DNA of 64,000 bases from Hirundichthys speculiger (lineage: Eukaryota; Chordata; Actinopteri; Beloniformes; Exocoetidae). Where the stretch lies: positions 161,145 to 225,144 of the forward strand of contig JAGFBZ010001942.1 of NCBI GenBank assembly GCA_018398805.1, given 5' to 3'. Both the position numbers and the translations under genes were made by a program. Under the pieces are notes generated by a model. That model had not been told where the DNA came from. It was given only the letters and a program-made list of their open reading frames with translations, and searched no databases. Numbering within the stretch: the first letter of the stretch is position 1; the number at the start of each line of letters is the position of its first letter. Below are positions 1 to 12,400 of this stretch, in pieces.

Positions 1-323
1 TAATCTTAGTTAATGATATTTGCTCGGGGGTCATGCTCTGGGTCTCTGTAAAGCGCCTGGAGACAATTGACATTGTAACAGATGCTATACAAATAAAATT
101 TAAAATTGAAATTGAAATATATTTGTCCAATATAGCCTTCCCATTTCTAACAACATGGAACCCATAACATTTACCCATTTCAAGTCAAAGCCCTTTCTGT
201 ACCCAAGTCAACCCACTTTGAACCCAGATGGGGCCTACATGGACAGAAGACTTCTGACTGATAAAGCTCTGGGATAAGTTGCAGCTCAAAACTGAATCAC
301 ATCGATCTTTCAGTTGCAATCAC

Positions 324-440
324 CAATTTGGCACCCAGCATTCCACATTTCCTGAGGATTAAAATTGGAAGAGTCAGCTCGGAAGCCAGTTGGATAAACC
401 CTCGTCAGCTGCCGCGAGTTATGGTGCACAAACTCCGCTC
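324..440 (-). CDS. plcd4: plcd4 exon 11, Y-domain segment
   Basis: Encodes about residues 530-568 with the PLC signature [19 protein letters not shown]. The exon leaves a single G for the next codon before a GTGATT donor. No further plcd4 exon was found between 1 and 323. Confidence 0.92.
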
Positions 441-3400
441 CTGAAATGGAGACGATACAACAGAAGTATAGAAAAAGAGACTGAAAAAAACCAAGCACCT
501 GGTCCAAACAAATCCCAACTATCAACTGTAAATGTGCGACACCTGTATCAGTCAGAGACGGATGATGTAGCGTCACTCACCAGCTTCTCGTAGGTGCTTG
601 CGGGCTTTAGACTCGGTGAAAGAAGCCACCTCGTAGAACTTAGAGTGGATGCGGGAATGCTTGAAGCTTCTGAAGTGGAAACTTTTGCAATAAACCACAC
701 AGTCGGACAACTCCTTGGATAGTCTCTGTTTTGACTTCTGTATAGGTGAGAAAACACAGGAGAAGAGAGTTAAAGGTATGGTAGGAGATCTTTTTTTGCA
801 GCATTTTTTACAATATTGCCTGAGAACCTTTTCACATTCCCATTGCACCCACTGAAATAGAATGTTTGCAAAAAAAACAAAACGTTTTGGTCCGGTCTAG
901 AGGGTGTAATCAGAGAAAAACTCTGACCAATCAATGTACTGATCATCTTTACATTTAATAAATGCCTAATACGTCCATCAAATATCAATGCACTCCCACA
1001 CGCCCCTCAGTTTCTTTACTCGAGAACCTCCCTCAGCTCTGGCAATCAGGTGAGCAGACACAGCGTTGCTATTTGAAAGCTAGAAATCAAGTTAGCTCAC
1101 ACAGATCATTTCGTTGCAACAATGGCAGAGAAGAAGACGTCAACCGGCAGCAAAATCAAAGGGAAAACTGTTGTTGAAAAAAGCAACAGCCATGCAGAAG
1201 CTAACCGAAGAACGAAACAGAACAAGAGTGGTTATCGGTACGGCTTTCCAGCACTGGTGCCAGCTAACAAATTAAAAGGGGCTCCAGACCAGTTTCTACT
1301 GGATAGGTAAGATGATGCCGTTCTGATTATATAATATTTCAACATACTGATTGGTTACGGGTATTGTAGGCCTGTTCATCCAGTCAGTGAGAAAATGAAA
1401 GATGATGACAAAATTATTGTCCATTGAGTGACATGACGAACATATTCCAGCATGTTTCGCTAAGCTACCAACTCTGTCAACTAGGCTACAGTACTATGTG
1501 TGACACCGTTAGTTAGGCTGTTGTTATCCTTGACGGTAGCTTTCCCAATATCGTTAAATGCTATACCTTTTGTTAACTATAAGCTTCATGCACAAACCGA
1601 TAAATGCTGCTTATTGATTTTGTTTTATGACGCTGGCATGGCACATAGTTCTACTCCTACGAAGCATGGTGTGACTAGACCGTGCTTCGGGTCTAGTCAG
1701 ACCGGGTCTGACTAGTCCGCACTAGTCTGACCCGGTCGGACTAGTCAGACCGATGCGTTGAGAACTGATGAAGTCACTTGGATAAGAGGCGAAACGTCTT
1801 CTAGACAACTCTAAGTCCAGTTGCCTATGATTCAATTGTTGCGAGAATGGAATTTACCTGGATAAATGAGAATATCCACAGAGTTAACACATTGGGATGT
1901 GAACAAAGGTTCAAGCCAGCTTCGGTGGGTCACTTCTTCTGACTGTTAGGACGATCCGGCAATTTAACCTCACTGGATCACTTCCACGCCAAAGTCATGT
2001 GAGACTCATTGAGCTTGACCCGTGAACCGGCTCCGCATTAACACCAGCTGACTGTTAGTTCAGCTCTCATCACATGACAGGGCGAACCCTTATGATGAAA
2101 ACAATCCTGTCATGGGCTGAAGAGCAGAGCACATCAGACCTTGAGACAACCCCCTCGTGAATTCTGCAAGTGATACTCAAACCGCGGTGCCAAGCAGGAG
2201 CATGTGCGCTGCCTCGGGTGATTCCACGCTGGTTCGGGGGGGAGGTGTGGTAGACCCAGAACCGTTGGGAGTGCTTCGTCCTGTATGAAAGCTGATCTAC
2301 CCAGATCACAGAGGCTCGAGGGCGCCACTCCCCTCCAACACCACACATGCTGCCACCGTCTACCAGACAGTGACACAACCACCTGGACGGACACTTAAAC
2401 CATCAGAGCAGAGCTCACATCACTGCCAAACTCGCCGCTGGCCTCACCTCTGATTACCGCGTTGACAGGAGTCCCAGTGTGGCATTTCATGCATCTCAAG
2501 TGCTTATCAATAAACATGAGGCTAAGTGCCCAGTGATTCCCTTAGTCACTTCGTTTTGCTGCGCTGGACACACGTTCGCCCACGCTCCAAAGATAAACGG
2601 CACTCTTAGACGCTCATAAAGTCATTGCAGCCAGGTGCTAGCTTCAGGCGTGCGTTCACACAATGCCAAGAGAGCAAGACATAAGCAACAATATCAGAGA
2701 AGCGACTGTTGCGGCACACCAATCTGGAAGGGGTTATGAAACCATTTCCAAAAAGATGGAGTTCAAGTTTTCTAATGGAACGTGAAGGTTTGTAAAAGCT
2801 TTTCCCTTTTAGAATGGGAGGTAAAAGCTTGTGAACATGTTAGCTGTGACTGTGACTCCCAAAGTGGATTATAAATAACTCATAATTTAACTTTAAACTC
2901 TGTAACAGTTATTCAGTTATGCTGGCTGCCAGCTTCAACTTTATGGAGGAGCACCAGCCAAAACATGACTCATACTCAAGGGCTGTGTATACTCTCGCGG
3001 CAATGTGTCGCCGTCAGCTTGTTGCAGAGATGCCGCAGACACTCGCGAACTAGCTAAACTTACTAAACTTATCTCTTGCGTTTTTCAACTTCTTCACCAT
3101 CTCTGCTGTATCCAGACCCACAATCATCACTATCCCCCTCCATGAATTACAAGAATATGTGCTGTCTTTGTGGTGTGGAGAACCAGAATCGTACAGATGT
3201 GGGTACTTCCTCATCTCTTCAATGACGCGCTCTTTCCTATGGGGATGTAGAATTGACCAATCAGAGGCCTCCTTTCTCTCCTCTCTGCGACACTCTGCAA
3301 GACTGTCTGCGTCAATCCAGCCAGGCCAGCCGGCTCTCTGGTCGCAGGACCCACCAAGGCGACGAACCCAGGACACCCCAGAGCCGGCAAGAAAGCAGAC

Positions 3401-6400
3401 CAGTCCAGAATCCAGGGAGGGCACCAGTCAGCACAACCAGAGCACACCAGTGGCACCAGGGGGGGCGGCATAAGGGCGCTCACTGTCCCTCACACCACCA
3501 CCCCACAGAGGACACAGCGGGAGCGAGGAGGCACCGGACCTACAGGGAGGCCCCTGAAGCCACACCACACAGGCCCCGATACTGCGGGGTTAATAAACAC
3601 TATGAAACAAGTACTTGCCCCCGTTAAAGATTTTTTGCTGTTTTGTCACACTTACGTGTTTCAGATCATCAAACAAATATTAATATCAGACAAAGATAAT
3701 CTGAGGTAATCCAAAAATCCAGTTTTTAGAGGATGTTTTCATTTATTAAAGGAAAAAAGCTAAAAAGCTAAAACCTGGCCTAAAAAAGTGAAAGCAACCT
3801 GGCCCCCCCCCTGTGAAAACATTTGATGATTTGTTAAATCATGAACTAACTGTGATTAACCACATTTTTAGAAAGCTGAGCTCAGTTTCACCAGCTACAC
3901 CCAGATGTGATTACTGCCAGAATTAAAGAAAAACCCTTATGAAGAATCTGTCTGACAACATGAAGTAAAAGATGGCAAAAAGCAAGACATCAAGATTAGG
4001 TGAGAAACAAAGTCATTGACGTCTATCAGTCTGGGAAAGGTTGCAAAGTCATTTCTGAAGCTTTGAGCCTTAATCCACACATGGAGCAGTGGTGAACCTT
4101 ATCAGGAGTGGCCAGTCTACACAAATTACTCCAAGAACACATCGACAACTTATCCAAGAGGTCACAAAAGAACCCAGAACAACATCTGAAGAGCTGCAGG
4201 CCTCAGTTAAAGTCCATGTTCAAGACTCAACCATCAGACAGAGATGACATGGGTGACAGAGTTTCAACGTTTGCTGACCAAAAAGGAAATAAAGCGCCGT
4301 CTCACATTTGCCAAAAGTAAATATGATGATCCCCAAGACTTTTGGGAAAACAGTCTGTGGACTGATGAGACAAAAGTGGAACTTTTTGGGAGGAGTGCGT
4401 CCTGTCAAGAAGTCCCAGCAGTAGGAAGTAGCACTTAAACACACCGCTGCTGGGAACCTTCTACCGTTCCACCATCGGAGCCTGCTGACCTTCACCATGA
4501 CAGTGTGGCGTCCCAGCTGCATGGAGGCCGACAGGAAAAGACTGCAGAGGGTGGCAAATACCGCACAAAAGATCATCCGGTGCCCTCTGACCTCCTGAAC
4601 CAACATCTACAACTCCTGCTGTCTCAGCAGGACCAGAAACATCACCACCCACCCTGATTTAGTCTCTTTAACCTGCTGCCCTCTGGCAGATGCTTCAGGT
4701 CCATTCATGCCAGGACAAACAGGACAACTTTTTCCCCAAAGCTGTCACCATACTGAACTCAAATTTGCACTAATGTCAAACTGCAATAACATATTTGCAC
4801 TGACGACTGCACCATCTGACAGAAGCTACCTCAGTCATTTTCTTATTGTGTATTTATTTTTATTTTTATTTTTATTATTATTGTGCTGACTGTATGTGCC
4901 CGTTTATGGGGCTGCTCTTTCAGTTTCATCATACTGTGTATAATGACAATAAAGGCTCTATTTCTGTTTCTGTTCCTGTTACCTCTGGTGTAAAACTAAC
5001 ACAGCATTTCAGAAAAAGAACGTGGTGCCAACAGTCAAACATGGTGGTGGTAGTGTGATGGTCTGGGGCGAGTCAAAGTCTGGATTTAAATCCAGCTGAA
5101 ATGCTGTGGCATGACCTTGAATGCTTGAATACCAAAATGATTCAGATGATTTGAAACAAGAACAAGAAAAATCTGTAAGGGAGCAAATACTTTTTCACAG
5201 CAGGGCAGCTGTTACGGACATGTTCTGCTGAGACCACAGGCTGATTTTAAGTCCTTTTTTTGTCTTGGTGGCTAACGTTAACTTAGCTCCTTGTTTGGTG
5301 TCCAAATATAAAACAGTAGTTCTTTTTTATTCCCGCTGTCCCATAGCAAAGGAAACACACTGGCTTCTCTCCCTTAAACAGAAAACTCCTCATAAACTGT
5401 CCTCCCTCTTCATGAGTTTTTTAGTTTCTTGGAGATTTTCATTCTAAATCTGTCTCTCAACCACAGAACTGTTGGAATAAACAGCTTAGTTGGAGACCGT
5501 GTGACGCGTAAGTCTATGCTGCGTTTAGATTAAACGAGGCTGCAGGCCGTCCTCTAAAACTCTCAGTTCCTCTATTTCAGAATAAGGTCAGCACTTGGCT
5601 CGAAAAAAAAAAAAAGAAAAACAGTCTCTTACATCTATAATAATCCACTATCTTAAACCCATGTAGATTCTCCTGAACATAGAACCTGGGAAACAGATAT
5701 ACATCTAATAAGAGATACTATTAACTGGGATACTGTGTGGAAAAATGTCTTTAGATCATCGAAAAACCCGAATCATCAATTAATCCACTAAAAAATCTGT
5801 CATAGGACTAGAGCTGAGCGATTTTATCGATTCTGCGATATATATCGATATTTTATTTCCCCAGAGAGTATCAATTTTTCAGCCGCGGGTATCGGGTGAG
5901 TATTGGCAAGGACCTCGCAATACGATATGTATCATAATACTTGGGTCACAATACAATATTATCACAATATCACGATATATTGCGATATTCATCTCAGTTA
6001 ATATCAAAATTAAAAGTAGAGATGAAAAATCAAGTTGCTGTATATGTTCATCAGATGATATTGATCATTCAGTGGACAAATTGAGTCAAAACTATTTGCT
6101 TTAAAACAACCTATTTATTGTTTATTGTTAGTGTTTTTGCACATTTTAGTCAGCATTGACAGCATTGTAACTACTATAAGTGAGAACATAAAGGATAAAG
6201 TACCTGAGTTACTGACAATGCTCAAAAATATGTAAAAAATAATTTTTCCTATTGTGTCAGTTTGAACACTGATCTGAACAGATCGTATGAAAAAAAAAAT
6301 CTATATTAGGAGCTGAAAAATCGATATTATATTGGGCGGCCAAAAATCGCGATATATTGCCAAATCGATTTTTTTTCACACCCCTAGTTATATGTATGTA

Positions 6401-9400
6401 ACTGTTTTCAGTGTCTAAAATTAATAAAAATCTGATTACAAAAAAACGAGGCGGCGGCAGTCTGATATCCTCCACTTTGTTCCTGCAGCCCAGCTCTCAT
6501 CAGTATGTAGGAGCAGAGGCTGGATCATTTTTGCACAGTTATCCTGTTCTCTGAAACTGAACCCAAACTGGAGCTGCCAAAAAAACAAAAAAACAACAAA
6601 GAAGGCTACCAGACAAATGTGCCAAAGGCCGTTGGTGCATTTGAGCTATTTGACCTATTAGCAAACTAAAGCTTCTCACCAGATCACAGAGGATTTGATT
6701 ACGTTTAAAATGAGAAATCCTGCTCCCAGAGTGCATCTGTCCTCAGTTAATTCATTAATGATGGCGGTAACACTTATGTAACTGCTATTTTCTTCAACAT
6801 CCAGCTTTACATTTGTGCGGATACATACAGTATAGTCCATATCCAAACACCTCTATTAGAGGCTTCTAACAAGTCTATAAATACCAGTAAACAGCTTTAA
6901 CTGGATAGGGAGAGGAGCACCACTTATGATGCCTTTAATCAAAAGAAGTGTCCCTTGTTCGTTGACCTTAATCTATGCAGAGTTTCATTCACATGGGACA
7001 GTCCACTTCCTGATTTACCTTCATGCTGTCATCGGCTTAAAACTGATTGAAAGAGAGAATCCTGAATCAGCATCAGGCCGGATCATCAGACTGTGTATAA
7101 TGTGCTGTCTGGTTGATTAAAAAGGTCTGATCAGAGGGATCCTGCCAGCTTCCTGAGTCTGTTGAGAATCTGGGCCTGTTTCCAAACCAAATATTACAGC
7201 ACCTGAGATGCACCGGTGACCTGTCCAGGATGTACCCCTGCGTTTCAGGGGTACATCCTGACCTAAACAGGTCTTGATAATGGATGGATGGATATTACAG
7301 CACTAGAGCGAACTAATCTAGCCTAAATGTAGCAACCAGTATGCAGGTTGTGAGCAACTACAAAATGCAATGGAGGACGCTTTAAATAAGAAACTTTTCT
7401 TTCACCTGCTCTGGAGCCCAGAGTTGTCACTCAATTACACGCCTCAATAATCCATCAAAATGAAAGTAACTGTCCTCGCTCACATAATGGAAATCTTTAA
7501 CGCAACAGACAGATAAGAGAAGTCAACACAAAATCAGAGCAGGATGTCCAAATAAAAAAAAAAAACAACAAAAAACTGACTTTTATTCAACCTGCCCATA
7601 CGTTGAGCATTTTGACTTTAGAAACACCAGTGTCACACTGATGTGTGCGGGAAAGCCTTGTGGCTCTGACGGCAGCAAAGAGGTTTCTTTTGGAGACATA
7701 GGCCCCGATCGTACACCTCCCGCTAGCTGCTAGCCGCTAGCTACCCACAAATTGCGGGTTTAGGAACCTCCGCTAACCGCTATGCAATCTTCCGCTTCCC
7801 TAAAGCCATTACCCGCTTTGCTGACTCCCTTATTCACATTGCAGGTGTGGCAATAGGCGTGTCTTTTGCGCTTTCTGCGGGTTTAGGGTAGCGGTTAGTT
7901 GGTAGTCCCAGATGAGCTGCACACTAGAGCTGCTCTGATCTGGATGAAATGACGCTCCATAGCGGTTTGCGGGTTGTGGGTAGCGGGTAGCACAACCTGT
8001 TCTTAAAGGTAATGGCTACTGACGCACTGATTGGTTTAACAGGTAGAACGCCCTAACCACTCCTATGCATAATGTAGCGGTTAGCCCAGGTAAGATCTTG
8101 GGTTTAGGAAGATGGAAGATTGAGTTCTTTGCAGGGGAACGCCCCTCCCGCTACCCGCTATCCCTTAATAGCAGCTTTAGGAGGTTTGGCGGAAGATCGG
8201 GCCCATAGTTTCTTTTTAAACAGCGACAGTTTGAGACAAAATTTAAGCGCATTTTCAGTCTGTGTTAGAATGTAGCACTTTATACCTCCATGGTAGCCAT
8301 TAATTCCACTCAGAAATCCTCTAAACAGCTGCTTCTTTGTATTTTGGTCAGTCTGCTCTGACTTTTCTGGATTCATCTCAGACTTTCAGGCAGCATAAGT
8401 TGGTTCTGATTCAGTTATTTTTCGATTGAATAGAACAAACCTGCTGAAACTGCTTGTCTTTGATAATTTATATTGGACCTCATCTTTCAGAGGTTGTAAC
8501 ACTGTAGCAACATTTGCAACCAGACCCACCTTCCCCCTGCGACGCATGCTCTCCCGCCGCAGGTTATCTTCATCTATCTCCGCCACCTCCTCTTCGTCAG
8601 TCAGAGAGTCTTCCACCATCCCATTGAAACTGCCCTCCAGACCGCCAATTTTCTTTGCCTTCAGAAGTATCTTCCCCTTCAGATCCTAACGGAGAGGTTA
8701 CACAGAATCATCCTCCACGTTTGCAGATAATTCGAAAGTGTCAAATCATTTTTGGTTAATATTCACAAAGTGACAATAAAACTCTTGTGGCTCAGAAGCT
8801 TCTGAGAAGCTTTGAAGTGAAAGTAAGGGGTGACGGGGAGGATGAGGGGAACTGGATCGGGTGGAACCGTCAGGAACAAAAACAGCTGAGCTAAGATCAG
8901 TTTCAGGAAAAAGAATCATTAGAACCGAAATCATTCAGGTTCCTGTAGAAACACAAGCTGTCTAAACTATCTCTTAGTTCTGCTGCTATAGGTTTAGGCT
9001 GCTGGGGAGACTCCTATGATGCACCACGCATCTTCATTAGATGCATGGTGTACCTCTGATCATTAGATCATTAGATCATTAGGATCAGCGGATGATCATT
9101 AGATCAGAGGTACATTAACCACGGTGTAATTTGGTTACAGGAATAATTAAAGGAACAATAGGATCAATTCAGAACAGCTAAAATTACTAGCTTGCGGTAA
9201 CTGAACCAGCCTTGTTTGTTTCACCCATTTTCCCATTTTGTGGATTAACCGGGTTTGCCAGCTCCAGGATTCAACCAGAGCATCCACAAACCACCGTTCA
9301 GAGACCTGTAGGTGACGTCACAGAGGGTATGTCCAGTTATCTTTGTACAGTATATGACTCACATAAAATCCATGTCATGTCTGAGGTATGTGACAGAAGT

Positions 9401-12400
9401 GAACAAGTGGAAGTTCAGCATAGCAACAGCGCTGCAGTAAATAACCCACACCGCCATCTAGTGTTTGGTGGTGTAAATACAAAAGTGATGCAAACAAGAG
9501 TGCTGTACATGGGATACATATGTGTGTAGTTGCCGGGGATGGGGGAGGAGGTGGAGAGGGAGGAGTGTGGGGTCGATGGGCTGGGGGGTGATGACTGCAC
9601 TGATTACCGCGGGGGATGGCAGCCGGACCGGAGCCGGGCCGTCCAGTGTGTTCTTTAACAGCTTGTCACCAAGGATGTCGCTGAGGTGTTGAGCCATGAC
9701 TCTCTGCTGCGCAACACTGCAGTGGTTCTCCATGGACAGGATGACTGGATATTCCGATACCTGGGGGGGGTGGAGGGGGAGGGTGCAGAGAGCGAGTCGG
9801 TAACTCAACACCGGGGAACATTATCATAGAGGGAAACTAATACACCTGCTGCTACGCGCTCGCCAGTTGTACCGGCTGCCTGAAAGAGCAGCGGATGGAT
9901 GGACATCGGGTCACGAGGCCAATATATTCTGTTGCAGACAGATGCTCATGCACAGCATGGGCTGGCACGCACGTGAGCCCGGCGGCTGTTCGCTTTGGCA
10001 TGAAGCTTTGGCATGGGATACATATGTGTGTGGCGTCCTCTGACAGATCCCTGGCCTGCTCGCCTCATGAGTTAAGAATTCATGTTTCCCCAAAATATTA
10101 CCTTTGAAATGAAGAATTACAGAGGCAAGAAGCCGTATGTAATTAACTGGATTTGTGTCTTAATTCCCAATAAAATGTGATGCGACGAAATAATCATAAA
10201 GTAGATATGCACGTAAATCAGCTTCGTGCTAAACACCAACTCCAGATTCATGAACAAGCGTAAAACTCGGATTTGCTCGTGTTGCTGAATTCCAACTCAT
10301 CTCATGTTAGCAGCTCATTAGTTAGCATGAACCCGCCCACGGACCACCAAACAAGGAGGCGTAAAGATGCAGCATGGCGGGAAAACTCGCAATCTCGCGA
10401 ATCCAGCCGAGGAGGCGGCGCTGGCAGGTGGTCAGGAGTTAAAGCAAAAATGGTTTGATATGATGTTGGACACAAAAAATCAAGAATGATAACATAAAAT
10501 AAAAACCAATATTGGTACAGTGGCAGGTGTAGCATCCAGATAGAGACATTTGTTGCTCAGCAGCAAACCTGAAAGAAAGATTACATCAGAGTACCCATTT
10601 CACAAGAGTGAATAGGCATGGCCAGCCAGAATATGCAAATCTGAATAAGTCCAACAAAGAAGCCATCAGAGTTGACGTAGAAGAAAGCACCTTCGCCCGC
10701 TCTGATTAACTTGCAAGTTGAAGTTTTGCTGCAAAAATCCAACCCCTTCCTACTTGAACAGCAAGAAATAGAAAAGTATACAGAAAATCCTTTGACATTC
10801 TTGCACTGAAACATGTTTTTAATGCATCAGGCTCTACACAACATGTTTTCAATCGACCAAACAGTTTGACGGGTGATGCTAACCTTGAACGCATAGTTTG
10901 CCACTGCCGTGACCACATCCTTGAAGAGGATCTTAGAGGTGAATGTGTGTCCATGGTAGACGATGGGCTCTCCGTTAGGACCATCCCAGCAGTCCACTTC
11001 CACACATCGGCAGCCACGATTCAGAGCCCTGAACAGTGAGGATAAAGCCATATTTCTTCCTCTCATGGTTTTATTCAGGGTTACAGGAAGTTAGAGAACA
11101 CTATACGCTCACGCTGGTTAATCCCTTCTGTTAATGTCAATCTGATCACCTAAAAATATTTGACATTAGCAAGTTATTTTTTAAGTGAATGGAGGAGGAT
11201 AAATATGGGGCAAGGTCAAAGTAAATTAAATTATCCCTTATCGAAGGTGGATCTGGAGAATCTCTCTCTCATTGAAGTAAATCATGTAATCAATTAAATG
11301 CCTTGTTCAGTCTTTAAATTTCCATTTTTTACTAACAAGCAGATTAATGCAGAGTGTAATGATAATCAGACCCAACAGTATGAGCCTGCAGTTTTCCAGG
11401 AATTTTTGAAGTTGGAAACTTTCCATCCTAATTACCAGGAATATATATGGAAATGACTGGAATCCACTGAAAAATTGCAAAATTGTGAGTTATCTTCATA
11501 GAAACTGGGGTAACCAGTTAAAACAGTCAGATTTAAAGAAAATTTAGTTGAGTTTTACTCTGTGCACTCCTCTACACAGATCATTTCTAGACTCTTCCAC
11601 GTGACACTAGAACGATCGCAGTACTGTTTGACCTGAAGTCACGTAGGTTTCGTTGATGTTACTAAGGTAAATATAATTGATATGGGGCTTTAAAGTTTGA
11701 CCAGCAAATACATAATGTGTCTATTTATTGGCTACCTTGGCTTGCTACATATTGCTAGCTAGCTACCTTGTATGTAAGCTAGCTAACATCATCTCATTGA
11801 CAATTTAAGAAGCTAGCTACCATGGTGCTAGCTAGGTCGTTGCTCTGATGTTGTTTCTTCTACCTTCTACAATCCAGTTTTCTTTTCTTTTGCAAATTTT
11901 CTTTTGTACATTATCAATTGCAGATTATGTTAATCATTCTAGAATATTCCAGTTGTTTAACTAACTGTTATCCGTGTTTGGCATTGATTCAGAGATTCTT
12001 AGAAGCTTTATTTTTAAACTTAATATATATTGCAAATTGAAATATTTCCAGAAATTTCCCATGAAAAGCTTCTGGAAATTTTCAGCCCCTTAACCACTGC
12101 TCTCTGAACTGGTACTTTGTTTTGAGGCTGGCTGTTGAAAAATGAAGAAACGGTACCAAGTTGGACACTGTCTCCTACCTAGCGGCCTGCTAGCTAGTGA
12201 ATCTTCCCCAATGCAAGCGAGCTAATGCTAATTTAAGAGGCTTTTCTTGCTGTTTCTGACCTTCTGCTAGCCAGTTTTTCTGTGATCATTCAGAACGTAA
12301 GCTGTAGTTTGATTTAGCCTGCTGATATGAGGGCTCATTTATTCATCGAGTCTATTTCATTTATCCAGCACCAACTGTAAAATATTTCAACCAATCCAGA

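Larger units (their letters stand above)
738..8529. other. plcd4 intron 9, 7.8 kb, filled with transposon fragments
   Basis: No plcd4 exon is visible here. Contents from left to right: an unknown plus-strand ORF ending at a splice donor (1122-1305), palindromic DNA (about 1660-1755), a short Tc1-like transposase start (about 2640-2770), a Tc1-like element holding a LINE tail (3603-5210), an IR-rich repeat with relatives elsewhere (about 5890-6385), an L2-type tail with a hairpin (7205-7290) and a TIR-bearing MITE (7701-8203). I could not assign 1780-2640 or 2780-3600. Confidence 0.7.
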
